Of a stretch of DNA of 64,000 nucleotides, positions 15,335 through 24,840 are shown piece after piece. The notes beneath the pieces were generated by a model that ran no database searches, was not told where the DNA came from, and saw only the letters and a list, made by a program, of their open reading frames with translations. A program made the translations under genes and the position numbers. This DNA is from Paenibacillus silagei (GTDB lineage Bacteria; Bacillota; Bacilli; Paenibacillales; Paenibacillaceae), in assembly GCF_017874735.1 (NCBI RefSeq), contig NZ_JAGGLV010000018.1, positions 1 through 64,000 on the forward strand, given 5' to 3'. The number at the start of each line of letters is the position of its first letter. Position 1 is the stretch's first letter.

Positions 15335-16087
15335 TTATTTCTTGCTAAGCTGGGTGGTGAAATACGCCTTAAGCTCTGCCAGCTTCCGGGGGTCCGCCAA
15401 GGCATCCTCCGCAGGGAAGTAATGCTCGGCGACCAGCTCCCAGGTGGGGACGATTTTTTGGGCGGTCATTGCTTTGATGGCGATCTTAACCGTCTTGCGT
15501 TCCCTGGCGTTCGAGAAGGTATCGACATAGTGCTGGGAACGGCCGAAGTCCAGCTCGCTGAAGACTGCACGGAAGATCTCCGCCGTCATCTTGGCATCGT
15601 CCAGCGCGCGGTGGGCGGAGCCGGAAGGCTCCAGGCCGAAGAGGGCCATGGCCCCTTCGACGCTGATGTCGTTACTGAGGCCGCGGGCGCGCAGGACGCC
15701 CTTAAGCAGATCGAAGTAGGTGGCCTCCATCCAGTAGGCATCATCCATCTTGTGCATCCGCACATCCTGGATAATCCGCTTCATATCCTCGCCGCCCCAG
15801 GTTAAGAGCAGCACGCCGTCAGCGCTCTGGTCAAGCCACGCTCTGAAGGCGGTAATGACCTTCGGGAACCGGCTGGCGACGTCGATATCCTCTTGGGGGA
15901 TGCCGGTTTTTTTCTTGATGAATGAATTCAGGGTGGAGAAGTATATGGGTCTGATTAAGGCTGAGAATTCATCCTTAACCTGCAATGAAGCGTCTAACCG
16001 GACCGCTCCGATCTCAATGACCTCCATAGGATGCTCGCTGGCAAATTTGCGGCCGTTGAATTCGATGTCCAGAATAATATAATCCAC
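15335..16087 (-). CDS. DnaQ-fold 3'-5' exonuclease (KapD-like)
   Basis: A 250-residue DEDDh exonuclease. ExoI DIEF (Asp and Glu near residue 7), the central GAVRLD region, and HRALDDAKMTAEI with the catalytic His and Asp are visible. GTG at 16087 is preferred because GGAGG lies eight bases upstream and the protein then begins VDYIILDIEFNG, the usual family start; a longer frame reaches 16198 without a ribosome site. B. subtilis KapD, an inhibitor of the KinA sporulation pathway, belongs to this family, so a role in sporulation control or RNA/DNA trimming is possible but unproven. Confidence 0.82.
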   Translation of the reverse strand: MDYIILDIEFNGRKFASEHPMEVIEIGAVRLDASLQVKDEFSALIRPIYFSTLNSFIKKKTGIPQEDIDVASRFPKVITAFRAWLDQSADGVLLLTWGGEDMKRIIQDVRMHKMDDAYWMEATYFDLLKGVLRARGLSNDISVEGAMALFGLEPSGSAHRALDDAKMTAEIFRAVFSELDFGRSQHYVDTFSNARERKTVKIAIKAMTAQKIVPTWELVAEHYFPAEDALADPRKLAELKAYFTTQLSKK

Positions 16088-16299
16088 AGGTAATGCCTCC
16101 GTTTCAGTGACTGGCGCCAGGATTGCACGGAAATGCGCCGACCTTTCTATTTTAGCAAAAAAAGAGCTGTACAGATACCGGATGCTCTGTATCCGCACAA
16201 ATTTGAATTTTCGGCGGGGGAACGGGTTGATTTCTGGGAAATCGGGTAATGAACTAGATAATCTGTCGAATAGAGCTATTGAGGTAAGGAGGGAAGGCC

Positions 16300-16719
16300 A
16301 TGAAGCTGTATGTAACCGTCAAAAGCCTGGGCAAACGCAGGCCGGTGCTGGAGCGTAAGGAGCTGCTGCTTGCTGACCGTCCGCAGACGCTGCGCGCGTT
16401 GATCTCGGAGATTGTAGCCGGGCAGGTGCAGGCGATGCTGGAGCGGCAGGAGCGGGGAGATCTAATCCCTTACCTGACCGCAAATGAAATTGCGGAGCAG
16501 GGCGATAACGGCAAGGTCGGATTCGGTACGGTGTACGGCGAGACGAAGCCTGAGGTAGAGCAGGCTACGGCTGCGGCACTGCTTGCTTACGAAGACGGAT
16601 TGTACAAGGTGTTCGTGCAGGAAGAGGAATGCTCCGCGCTGGATGAGCCGCTGAGGCTTGAAGAGGGCGATGAGCTGACGCTGATCCGGTTCACTATGCT
16701 GGCAGGAAGACTATGGTGA
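16300..16719 (+). CDS. Conserved small protein paired with the DUF4132-type gene
   Basis: 139 residues, soluble, acidic, mostly helical in the middle (RALISEIVAGQVQAMLERQ), with a C-terminal stretch EEGDELTLIRFTMLAGRLW. I do not recognise a named domain. A GGAGGG site precedes the ATG. Only 13 bp separate it from the 1661-residue gene downstream, so the two are almost surely co-expressed and probably form a complex or act in one process. It could be an adaptor or chaperone for the giant protein. Confidence 0.75.
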   Translation: MKLYVTVKSLGKRRPVLERKELLLADRPQTLRALISEIVAGQVQAMLERQERGDLIPYLTANEIAEQGDNGKVGFGTVYGETKPEVEQATAAALLAYEDGLYKVFVQEEECSALDEPLRLEEGDELTLIRFTMLAGRLW

Positions 16720-16732
16720 GGGAGATGACAGG

Positions 16733-19700
16733 ATGAAAATCGGAAATGCAGAGTGGGAGACTCAGTGGTACGCGGATGTTGAGAACAAAGCCAAAGGGCT
16801 GAAGGGGGAAGGAGCGGAGCTGGCAGGCCTGCTCGCGGAGTTCAGCAAGAACCGCTACCTTCATGAAGGGGAGGATTCGCTGGACCGCTTCCTTGTTATC
16901 ATGGAAGATCGCGCTGCGGCGGCTAAGGCTGATTTTACGGGATACTGGGAGCCGCTGATTGGGATCATGCAGCAGCTGTACAGCACACATACCGTTGAGC
17001 TTGCCCGTTACATAGTTAAGCATGCAGTGGAGTACCCTTATTCCATAGGGTATCTGCGCCGGCCGTTCCGGACCCGGGAGGTTCAGGCGCACCAGATGCA
17101 GATCCTCCGCAAAATCAATGCCCTGATCTATATGGAGTTAATTGAATTCTCGTTACCGGAGTACCTGAAGGGGGATTATGAAAAGGATTACAGTATCTCT
17201 TACCGTGTAGATGTGGCCGTTCCCGATGTAATCGCCTATGAGCTGGACCGCAGCGGCAGCGGAATGGAAGATTTGCTTAAGGATGCGGTGTACGGGGACA
17301 ACCAGGGGGCGCTGCTGAGCCGCAATATGATAAAAGGTGCATTCCTCAGCCGTAACCAGGCCGCTGTTCAGATGATTGGCGAGCTGCTGCTGGCTGCCCG
17401 GCTGCAGGAGGGACTGCGGCAGTCCATTATGGAGACGATGGATGAGGGGACGATAGAGAACAACCTGTATATGCTGAAGGTGATTCTGGACAATGATCTC
17501 GTGCGCTACAGCTCGGTGGTGCGTGCCCTGGGCGTATGGACGGGGATGGGTCTGGAAGCCCAGAACCAGCGGGTGGCGAAGCAACTGATTGAAGGAGCCT
17601 ATCAGGTGCTGACGGATGAAGCGCTGCGCGCTGACTGGCTGACCAGCGAGAATGCCAACCATGTCTACCTGAGCTTGTGGGGGACGGCTGTCTATGAGGA
17701 GAATGAACTGATCGGCAAGGTGGATGTCCTGATGGAACAGGGCCAGTCCTACCAGAAGATTGTAGCAGAGTATGTACTTTCCGGCAGCCAGAACCGGGAG
17801 GTGCGCCTGAGCAGCGCCCGGAAGTATCTGAAGGAGCAAGAGCCGGAGCTGCTGTACTGGATTCTGACGAATTATAATTATGATTATAACCGGATGTGGA
17901 GAGGGCCGAAGGATAATGGGCCGAAGATCGAGGTCGTAACCAGCCCGCAGCTTGAGGATAAAAGCGAGCGGCAGCGCGACTTCAGCCTGCTAATGGATAT
18001 CTTCCTGAATCCGGACAGCCGGGAGCTGACCGGTACCTCTAAGGTGCTGGATTTCCTGCAGGTCAGCTACACCCGTGATCTGCCGGTCCAAAAGATGCTT
18101 TATCTGATCTCCTATGATATGGACCCGGCCTGGGTGAATGAATTGCTGGCGCTGAAGGACAAGCTCAGCACGGACATACGTGGGGAGCTGCTGAATTACT
18201 TCGTGCAGCATACGGAGGATACTGTGCAGCGCGAATTCATCTTCGCCAGCCTCTCCGACAAGAGTATCAAGAACCGGGAGCTGGCGCTGGACCTGGCGCA
18301 GGGGCTGACCCTGGCGGAGGATGAGCTGCTGATGGCCGAAGGGCTGCTGAAGCTTAAGACCGGTACGCTGCGGCAGAGCGTGACCCGGATGCTGCTGAAT
18401 CAGCCGGATGAAGCGCTGAAGGAGTCCGTCCACAGACTGGTGCAGGGCAAGAATGCCCTGCAGCGGCAGGCAGGGCTGGAGATTATGACCGTGTTGTTCC
18501 AGGATGAAGAACGGCAGGCACTCTTTGAAGCGGTCCGTCCGCTGGCGGAGGCGCTGGAGAAGCCTTCCGACCAGGAGCGCGAGCTGATCGCGAGGCTGAG
18601 CCAGAAGAATGAGTATACGAAGGCTAATGGCTTCGGCTTGTTCGATCCGCAGCAGACGGAGGATTGGCTGACTCAGGGGCCTGTACTTGACGGATTCGCC
18701 TGGGATCAGGTGTTCAAGCTGTCCTTGGAGCAGATCAAGACATTCCTTAAGGGACTGGACAACACGATCCACAAGCACCGCGACGTAGAGTACGAGGTTG
18801 AGTATTACAGCGGCTATAAGGACACGGTGCTGATCGGCACTAACCTCAGACCGTTGCAGGGGTACTTAATTAACGATGAGGAGAGCGGCAAATCCGCCCT
18901 CGAACAGTACCCGCTGCATGAAGTATGGGCTGAATATTGGGACAAGAGCGGCTGGAGCGCCCGGGATCTGATAGAGCTGAACTTCTATATCAGCCTGGAA
19001 GAGCTGGATGAGACCCTGGATAACTATGACGGTTACGACACCTTAGGAATTGATGATAAGGAACTTAGCAAGCAGAAGCTGCTGTCCGGGTGGCGCAAGG
19101 AGTTCGCGTCAGAGGTCTACCCGCTGGAGCAGATCGAGGCTGTGCTGAAGCTAGTGGACAAGCTGAAGTACAGATGGCAGGTAGAGACGCTGCTGGATGC
19201 GTACCGCGCGGACCACAAGAGCCCGGAGGGCTTCCGCCAGGTGAATGGTGCGGTGAATGCGCTGATGGCTGCGTTCCCGGAGGAGAAGCTTGCGGCGGAC
19301 TGGCCTTTCCTGTCTGTGCTGGCTGATCCGTGGGTCGATATGGTGCAGAAGCTATGGAACGGAGCAGAGGAGTTCAAGGAGATGTTCCGTACCTGCTACC
19401 GGTTCGAGGGGATCAGCGGAGGCGAAGAGCGGGACAGCATCATCGGACTGAAGCACTACGTTGAGGCCTTCACCGGTGAAATCATCCGCGAAGAGACGCT
19501 GCTTAAGGAGCTGCTGCTGAGTAAGGATGCACGCAACCATATGAGCTGGATCAGTTCACGCAGATATGATTGGATCGAAGACAGTCCACAGATGGTTGCA
19601 CTACGCACAAGGATCATCGACCGTCTGCTGGCCATTGAGCTGGGGCGCGGCGACCTGCCGACTGAGGTGACCGGCATGACGATGGGGCTGCAGCGGATAG

Positions 19701-21718
19701 AGGGCCTGGAGTATTGTATCCGTATCCTGTCAGGGCTGAACAAGGATACCTTCGTGCGCGGGTACGTGTATGGCTATGGCAACAATATTACGAAGAAGGA
19801 ATCCTTCAGCCATCTGCTCAAGGTATGTTATCCGCGTGAGGGAGATAATGCGGAGCTGCTGAAGACCTTGCTGCAGGACTACAAGCTGTCCGATCAAAAG
19901 CTGCTGGAAGCCGCCATGTACGCCCCGCAGTGGATCGAGATTATTGCCGAATACCTGGACTGGGAAGGGCTTCGCAGCGGGGCCTGGTACTTCCACGCCC
20001 ACATTAACGAGAGCTTCTCGGCCGAAAAAGAGACGGTGGTGGCGCATTACTCGCCGATCACGCCGCAGGAGTTCAACGACGGCGCCTTCGATGTGAACTG
20101 GTTCCAGTCCGCCTACAAGGAGCTTGGACAAGAGCGGTTCGAGCTGCTATATGACTGTGCCAAATACATCTCTGCCGGTGCGAACCACCGCCGTTCCCAG
20201 CTGTTCGCCGATGCCACGCTCGGCAAGCTGAACCTGGAAGAGATGAAGCAGTCTGTGGAGCAGAAGCGGGGCAAGGATCATCTGCTCAGCTATAGTCTGA
20301 TTCCGCTGGGAGAAGACCGTGAACAGGATATCCGCGTGCGTTATGAGTTCATCCAGCGTTTCCTGGCAGAGAGCAAGAAGTTCGGCGCACAGCGCCGCGC
20401 CAGCGAAGGACAGGCCGTACAGATTGCTCTTGGCAACCTGGCACGCAATGCCGGATATGCCGATGTCACCCGCCTGATCTGGGATATGGAGGCGCGCAAG
20501 CTGGATGATTATGCTGCATACTTCGAGCCTTATGAGCTGGACGCAGAGACCTTCGTCTCACTTAGTATCGATGAAGAAGGGCAAAGCGATTATGTGGTGA
20601 CCAGCAAGGGGAAGGCGCTGAAGTCGGTGCCCGCACGCTTCAAGAAGCATGAGTGGATCGAAGCACTGAAGGAAGCCAAGAGTGAGCTTACCGGGCAGTT
20701 CCGGCGCGCCCGGGCTGAACTGGAGCGGTCGATGGAGTCCGGCAGCGGCTTCACGCCGGCAGAGATTGCCGGGCTGAGCCGGAATCCGGTGCTGGCACCG
20801 CTGATTAGCAAGCTGGTGCTGATGAGCGGCGATGCGTTGGGATATTACGATGCGGATCAGGGGGCGCTGGTAAGTCCTGCGGGTGAATCCACGGCCCTGA
20901 GCGGGGAGACTGTGCTGCGGATAGCCCATCCGCTGGATCTATACCGCAGCGGACAATGGAGCCTGTACCAGAAGGATCTGTTCGACCGTCAGCTCCGCCA
21001 GCCGTTCAAGCAGGTCTTCCGCGAGCTTTATCTGCCGAATGAGGATGAGCTGGCCCAGGGTGTGCTGTCCCGCCGTTACGCCGGCCATCAGGTGCAGCCG
21101 AGCAAGACAGTCGCCCTGCTGAAGGGGCGGCAGTGGACGGTCAGCTATGAGGAAGGGCTGCAGAAGGTGTTCTATGCCGAGAACCTGATCGTCCGGCTCT
21201 ATGCCATGGCGGACTGGTTCTCACCGGCCGATACCGAAGCGCCGACATTGGAGACAGTGCAGTTCTTCGACCGGAAGACGTACAAGGGCGTGCCGCTCGA
21301 TCAGGTGCCGCCAGTGCTGTTCTCGGAGGTGATGCGGGATGTGGATCTGGTCGTTAGCGTGGCCCATGTCGGCGGCGTCGATCCGGAAGCGAGCCTGACG
21401 ACTGTAGAGATGCGCCGGGTCATCGTCAGCGAGTCGCTGCGGCTGCTGAAGATTGAGAACGTCCGGCTGGACGGCAATTATGCACGGATTGACGGTACGC
21501 TGGGCGAGTATGCTGTGCATCTGGGCAGCGGCCAGGCGTACAAGCAGGCCGCGGGCGCCCTGTCCATTATTCCGGTGCATTCGCAGCACCGGGGGCGGTT
21601 GTTCCTGCCGTTCCTGGATGAGGACCCGCGTACAGCGGAGGTACTCTCCAAGGTCGTGCTGCTCGCTGATGATACGAAGATCAAAGACCCGCAGATTCTT
21701 GCGCAGCTAAGTAGCTGA
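16733..21718 (+). CDS. Giant DUF4132-type protein
   Basis: 1661 residues in one uninterrupted frame, with no signal peptide or membrane helix, so cytoplasmic. The first ~1000 residues read as helical HEAT/ARM-like repeats (for example residues about 370-640). The C-terminal third (about 1230-1655) carries the conserved region with DALGYYDADQGALV, AHPLDLY, QPFKQVFRELYLP and AMADWFSPA that typifies DUF4132 proteins such as E. coli YehI and MolR, and a final DUF7737-like block (about 1540-1655). Biochemical function is unknown. Such proteins have been linked by gene context to MoxR/VWA systems, which are absent here. GGGAGATGACAGG precedes the ATG. Confidence 0.83.
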   Translation: MKIGNAEWETQWYADVENKAKGLKGEGAELAGLLAEFSKNRYLHEGEDSLDRFLVIMEDRAAAAKADFTGYWEPLIGIMQQLYSTHTVELARYIVKHAVEYPYSIGYLRRPFRTREVQAHQMQILRKINALIYMELIEFSLPEYLKGDYEKDYSISYRVDVAVPDVIAYELDRSGSGMEDLLKDAVYGDNQGALLSRNMIKGAFLSRNQAAVQMIGELLLAARLQEGLRQSIMETMDEGTIENNLYMLKVILDNDLVRYSSVVRALGVWTGMGLEAQNQRVAKQLIEGAYQVLTDEALRADWLTSENANHVYLSLWGTAVYEENELIGKVDVLMEQGQSYQKIVAEYVLSGSQNREVRLSSARKYLKEQEPELLYWILTNYNYDYNRMWRGPKDNGPKIEVVTSPQLEDKSERQRDFSLLMDIFLNPDSRELTGTSKVLDFLQVSYTRDLPVQKMLYLISYDMDPAWVNELLALKDKLSTDIRGELLNYFVQHTEDTVQREFIFASLSDKSIKNRELALDLAQGLTLAEDELLMAEGLLKLKTGTLRQSVTRMLLNQPDEALKESVHRLVQGKNALQRQAGLEIMTVLFQDEERQALFEAVRPLAEALEKPSDQERELIARLSQKNEYTKANGFGLFDPQQTEDWLTQGPVLDGFAWDQVFKLSLEQIKTFLKGLDNTIHKHRDVEYEVEYYSGYKDTVLIGTNLRPLQGYLINDEESGKSALEQYPLHEVWAEYWDKSGWSARDLIELNFYISLEELDETLDNYDGYDTLGIDDKELSKQKLLSGWRKEFASEVYPLEQIEAVLKLVDKLKYRWQVETLLDAYRADHKSPEGFRQVNGAVNALMAAFPEEKLAADWPFLSVLADPWVDMVQKLWNGAEEFKEMFRTCYRFEGISGGEERDSIIGLKHYVEAFTGEIIREETLLKELLLSKDARNHMSWISSRRYDWIEDSPQMVALRTRIIDRLLAIELGRGDLPTEVTGMTMGLQRIEGLEYCIRILSGLNKDTFVRGYVYGYGNNITKKESFSHLLKVCYPREGDNAELLKTLLQDYKLSDQKLLEAAMYAPQWIEIIAEYLDWEGLRSGAWYFHAHINESFSAEKETVVAHYSPITPQEFNDGAFDVNWFQSAYKELGQERFELLYDCAKYISAGANHRRSQLFADATLGKLNLEEMKQSVEQKRGKDHLLSYSLIPLGEDREQDIRVRYEFIQRFLAESKKFGAQRRASEGQAVQIALGNLARNAGYADVTRLIWDMEARKLDDYAAYFEPYELDAETFVSLSIDEEGQSDYVVTSKGKALKSVPARFKKHEWIEALKEAKSELTGQFRRARAELERSMESGSGFTPAEIAGLSRNPVLAPLISKLVLMSGDALGYYDADQGALVSPAGESTALSGETVLRIAHPLDLYRSGQWSLYQKDLFDRQLRQPFKQVFRELYLPNEDELAQGVLSRRYAGHQVQPSKTVALLKGRQWTVSYEEGLQKVFYAENLIVRLYAMADWFSPADTEAPTLETVQFFDRKTYKGVPLDQVPPVLFSEVMRDVDLVVSVAHVGGVDPEASLTTVEMRRVIVSESLRLLKIENVRLDGNYARIDGTLGEYAVHLGSGQAYKQAAGALSIIPVHSQHRGRLFLPFLDEDPRTAEVLSKVVLLADDTKIKDPQILAQLSS

Positions 21719-21798
21719 GCGGCTGCGCGGGTGGGGGAACGGATTGTGCACGGACGGGACACGGCTTACCGCAGCCGTATATAGAGCAATGCCACAGG

Positions 21799-21829
21799 CA
21801 CCGGTGCTGAATTTCAGCGCCGGTGTTTT
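21799..21829 (+). terminator. Terminator after the DUF4132-type gene
   Basis: A 12-bp stem, CACCGGTGCTGA with TCAGCGCCGGTG, has a 3-base loop and is followed by TTTT. Confidence 0.9.
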
Positions 21830-21887
21830 AGTCGCGGGAGGAGGAAGGTGAAGCTGCCTCTTATGGCTAGACGGGGATGCGTGGGCG

Positions 21888-22220
21888 GAATGTAATCGAA
21901 AAACCGAACACATTTTGCTGGTGGGGGGTGCGAGGGCGGAATGTAATCGAAAAACCGATTACATTTGGCTGGCGAGGGGTGCGTGGACCAAATGAAATCG
22001 AAAAACCGATCACATTTTGTTGTTGGGGGGTGCGAGAGCGGAATGTGAGTGGAAAACCGATTACATTTTGCTGGTGGGGGGTGCGAGAGCGGAATGTGAG
22101 TGGAAAACCGATTACATTTGGCTGGCGGGGGGTGCGTGGACCAAATGTAATCGAAAAACCGATTACATTTTGCTGGTGGGGGGTGCGAGAGCGGAATGTA
22201 ATCGAAAAACCGATCACATT
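21888..22220. repeat. 51-bp-pitch repeat array, family A (seven boxes)
   Basis: Seven boxes with CCGA at 21904, 21955, 22006, 22057, 22108, 22159 and 22210, all exactly 51 bp apart. The best boxes are 26-bp hairpins: arm AATGTAATCG, loop AAAAAC, arm CGATTACATT. The 25-bp linkers fall into two types (ending GAGAGCGG or GTGGACCA) that alternate, so the array grew by copying one to three units. The period is divisible by three, so long spurious frames run through it on both strands. The rest of 21830-22441 shows no gene. Confidence 0.9.
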
Positions 22221-22441
22221 GGGCGGCCGCATAATCTGAGTCACGCTAGATATCGCGGGAAGGCAGTTGAATGGAGATCAGAGAGCGGCGGGCGAGTTGA
22301 GCAGATTATTGATTTCGCATTCGCGCATATTTTTGCCCGGATTCCCGGTCAATAATACTGCGTTTGTAGAATGGAAAGCGGGAAAAGCAGGGAATGGGTC
22401 CTGCAATGGCGAATTTTGGAGGGGAAAGCGAGGAATAAGCA

Positions 22442-24553
22442 ATGAAGAACAAGCTCCGCCGAAATCTGCAGTCTTTGCAAGACGCATACGCATCATTATG
22501 CGGATTGACAATTATTATTACCGATCAAGCGGACAAACGAATAACAGAACCCTCCGGCTTAACCGAGATGGCATCTCTGTTGTTCGGTTCTCCTTGTGCA
22601 ACCGCTGAACATGCAATTGCGAACCTGCTGGAGAAGGTCAGGAATGTATCGAAAACTATTGTCTATGAAACCCGCTCCGGGCTGAAAATGCTGATTACCT
22701 CCATCGGGATCTGTAAGCAAAGGCCCTATTATATTCTGACAGGTGTCTGGGTGGACGGTTGTACGAAAGAGCTGATTACCGGCAGGATTCATGAAACCGT
22801 TCCCCCCGGAGAATGCGAGGACTGGATTCAGGCTCTGGATAAGGTACCGGTATTGGATCAGGAGGGCGTCGCCAGGATTATCGGCCAATTGGATATACTG
22901 GCTGATACCGTGCAGGCTCTGCTTGAACGGGAGCAGGGCGGAGAATATTCTGCGTATGACCTGCAGCTTATGAATCTGATCTATCTGCTGGACCCGGCAA
23001 GCCCGGAGTGGCTGCAAGGAATACTGGGCATTGTGGTGCGTATTCTGGGAGTAGAATTTGCGGGCTATGCCAGTAATGCTGCAGACGGGGACCAATTCAC
23101 AGTGTTGGAGACAACCGGTATGCCGAAGGATAACTCCCTGCAGGGGGCTTCTTTTTTTTACGGTGAGGGATTTCTGGGACAGGTGGGGCTCTCCAAGCAA
23201 ATGGGGTACTGGAGGAATGCTGACCGCGATCTGCGGATTTCTTTTTTTGCTGCGCATGGGGTAAGGCCAAAGGTGCTAATCTGCTATCCCATCAAATACA
23301 AGGACAAGCTGTATGGATTATTGTATGCCGGAGACCCGGTCCGCCCGGAGCTGACGGAGGAGCAGGCGGATATGGGTATGCTGGTGGCCCATCAGCTCGC
23401 TGCTTCCATGTATCATATGGAGAGCGAAGCGCTGTATGAACGTCAAAGGAAGAGGAATGATACCTACAAAGAAATTGTCCAAGGGATTCTGGTTACTCAG
23501 GATAAGGAGGATTACCTGCAGCTGTTCATCGAGTTTTTCCAGCAGCAGCTAGGCAGTCCGTTCATGTGCTTGTTATTACATACGCCTGACGAGGCCGGAC
23601 TGAGGATCTATTCTTCCTCTTCTGCTCCGAATGAACTGTACACCGTCTACGCAGAAGATGCTGAACAGATCTATTTTGCTGACGGGATACCAGGGTTCAA
23701 CCTGCTGAACAAGCCGATCCGGCGGGAATGGAAGAGCTGGCAGCTGGTAGAGCATCCTATGGTATTTGAACAAAGGCTGCTGGGGTTATTCACGGTCCAG
23801 TTCAGTGATGAGGGGCAGCGGCGGGAATATGAAACGATTTTTCATATGACCAATGTGCTGCTAGTGACCAAGCTGCTTGCCCAGCAGCCTCAGAACACGC
23901 CCTCCGGAACTGACTTCATGCGGCTGCTCCAGGATAATCTGCTGATACAGCAGCCGGTAGTACATAGCAGAGCTGCGGATATCCGAAGGCTTGCACAGGA
24001 CTTGCTGGAGCCGTTAAGTCACTCTGCGGAAGAGATGGAATGGATTGGCCAGGCCGCGCTTCTTGCTCCATATCCTATAGGGCTGCTGATCAAATACCTG
24101 GGTGATATTCCTGCTGTATGTGTTTTGCGCCATATGCACTATTACCTGACGGATTACAATGGGCAAGAGGATGTAGGAGAAAGTTCCCATCTGTACTTGG
24201 CGAAGGTCTTGCTTATGCTCACGAAGTATACGGAGCAGGGCGGCAGGCAATGGAAGGAAACACTTCCTATACCCGTGCCCGAGCCACTTATGCGTTCCTT
24301 TGAGCAACTGATAGCTCCTCCGCCGGTTGCAGTGCAGCAAGAGGGAGGCGTACGTTTTACTACCCGGGAAAACGATATCCTGGATGGTCTGCTGACAGGC
24401 CTCAATAACAAGCAAATTGCGGAGAAACTGTTTATCAGTACGCATACTGTCAAGAATCACATAACCAAAATCTACGAGAAGCTTGGTGTGCATAGCAGAT
24501 CACAGGCGATCTCGCAAATATATCAAGCTACCGGCAAAAAAGATTCTTTATAA
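22442..24553 (+). CDS. Sensory LuxR-type regulator (PocR-like, GAF, HTH)
   Basis: 703 residues. The N-terminal ~110 residues (LQDAYASLCGLTIIITD, KRITEPSG) resemble a PocR-type ligand-binding domain. A GAF-like domain follows at about 175-325 (GEGFLGQVGLSKQMGYW) and a second, weaker GAF-like region at about 345-490. A GerE/LuxR HTH closes the protein at about 630-690 (TRENDILDGLLTGLNNKQIA). No receiver domain is present, so it is probably a one-component sensor of a small molecule. It lies directly upstream of a chemoreceptor-CheW-CheA cluster and may control it. The PocR assignment is tentative. Confidence 0.8.
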   Translation: MKNKLRRNLQSLQDAYASLCGLTIIITDQADKRITEPSGLTEMASLLFGSPCATAEHAIANLLEKVRNVSKTIVYETRSGLKMLITSIGICKQRPYYILTGVWVDGCTKELITGRIHETVPPGECEDWIQALDKVPVLDQEGVARIIGQLDILADTVQALLEREQGGEYSAYDLQLMNLIYLLDPASPEWLQGILGIVVRILGVEFAGYASNAADGDQFTVLETTGMPKDNSLQGASFFYGEGFLGQVGLSKQMGYWRNADRDLRISFFAAHGVRPKVLICYPIKYKDKLYGLLYAGDPVRPELTEEQADMGMLVAHQLAASMYHMESEALYERQRKRNDTYKEIVQGILVTQDKEDYLQLFIEFFQQQLGSPFMCLLLHTPDEAGLRIYSSSSAPNELYTVYAEDAEQIYFADGIPGFNLLNKPIRREWKSWQLVEHPMVFEQRLLGLFTVQFSDEGQRREYETIFHMTNVLLVTKLLAQQPQNTPSGTDFMRLLQDNLLIQQPVVHSRAADIRRLAQDLLEPLSHSAEEMEWIGQAALLAPYPIGLLIKYLGDIPAVCVLRHMHYYLTDYNGQEDVGESSHLYLAKVLLMLTKYTEQGGRQWKETLPIPVPEPLMRSFEQLIAPPPVAVQQEGGVRFTTRENDILDGLLTGLNNKQIAEKLFISTHTVKNHITKIYEKLGVHSRSQAISQIYQATGKKDSL

Positions 24554-24595
24554 AAGCAATGATTACGCAGCATGTAAGCGTACATTGCTTTTTTT
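24552..24595 (+). terminator. Terminator after the LuxR-type regulator gene
   Basis: AAAAGCAATG pairs with CATTGCTTTT, with inner TACGC/GCGTA pairing, and a run of T follows. It begins at the stop codon and separates the regulator from the chemosensory genes. Confidence 0.87.
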
Positions 24596-24651
24596 GTGCA
24601 AATATAAGAATTTATGGGTTTCGCGCTATACATTATCCTTCTATTCCTCGC

Positions 24652-24701
24652 TGAAACGGTACCGTCCTTTAAAAGGACGGCAAAGCCGTTTCCACTTGAT
24701 A
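24652..24701 (+). other. Nested hairpin in the chemoreceptor leader
   Basis: An outer stem GAAACGG with CCGTTTC encloses an 8-bp hairpin, CCGTCCTT with AAGGACGG, plus an unpaired CAAAG. It lies ~140 bp before the chemoreceptor start. The GGACGGCAAAGCC string recalls part of the c-di-GMP-I riboswitch (GACGCAAAGCC), but the GNRA loop and the other conserved halves are missing. Function unassigned. Confidence 0.4.
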
Positions 24702-24756
24702 AAGGAAAGAAGGCCTGTAGAAAACAGGAAGATTATGTCGAAACTTAGGAACCAAT

Positions 24757-24764
24757 GGCGATAG
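24757..24764 (+). promoter_or_regulatory. Possible SigD-type -10 element of the chemosensory operon
   Basis: GGCGATAG matches six of eight bases of the flagellar sigma factor -10 (GCCGATAT). GAAA lies 14 bp upstream as a weak -35. Chemoreceptor genes are often SigD-dependent; this is a tentative call. Confidence 0.35.
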
Positions 24765-24840
24765 GCGCAGAGGCCTTACGTTATACATAATAGGGGAAGC
24801 TTTGTAGGCTCGACAAAATACATATTGAGGAGTGCTTCAT

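Noticed and set aside
21888-22220. CRISPR array
   Set aside because: Regular repeat-spacer layout, but linkers are near-identical within the array, boxes are variable and no cas gene is present.
21867-22244. Long open reading frames on both strands across the family A arrays (also at 57017-57334 and 2371-2601)
   Set aside because: They exist because the 51-bp period is a multiple of three; the products are repeated low-complexity strings with no start context.
24596-24840. c-di-GMP-I riboswitch upstream of the chemoreceptor
   Set aside because: Only the GACG-CAAAGCC-like string matches; the GNRA loop, its receptor and the pairing halves are missing.
24832-24840. GTG start for the chemoreceptor
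   Set aside because: It lies on the GAGGAG site itself; TTG at 24841 is correctly spaced.
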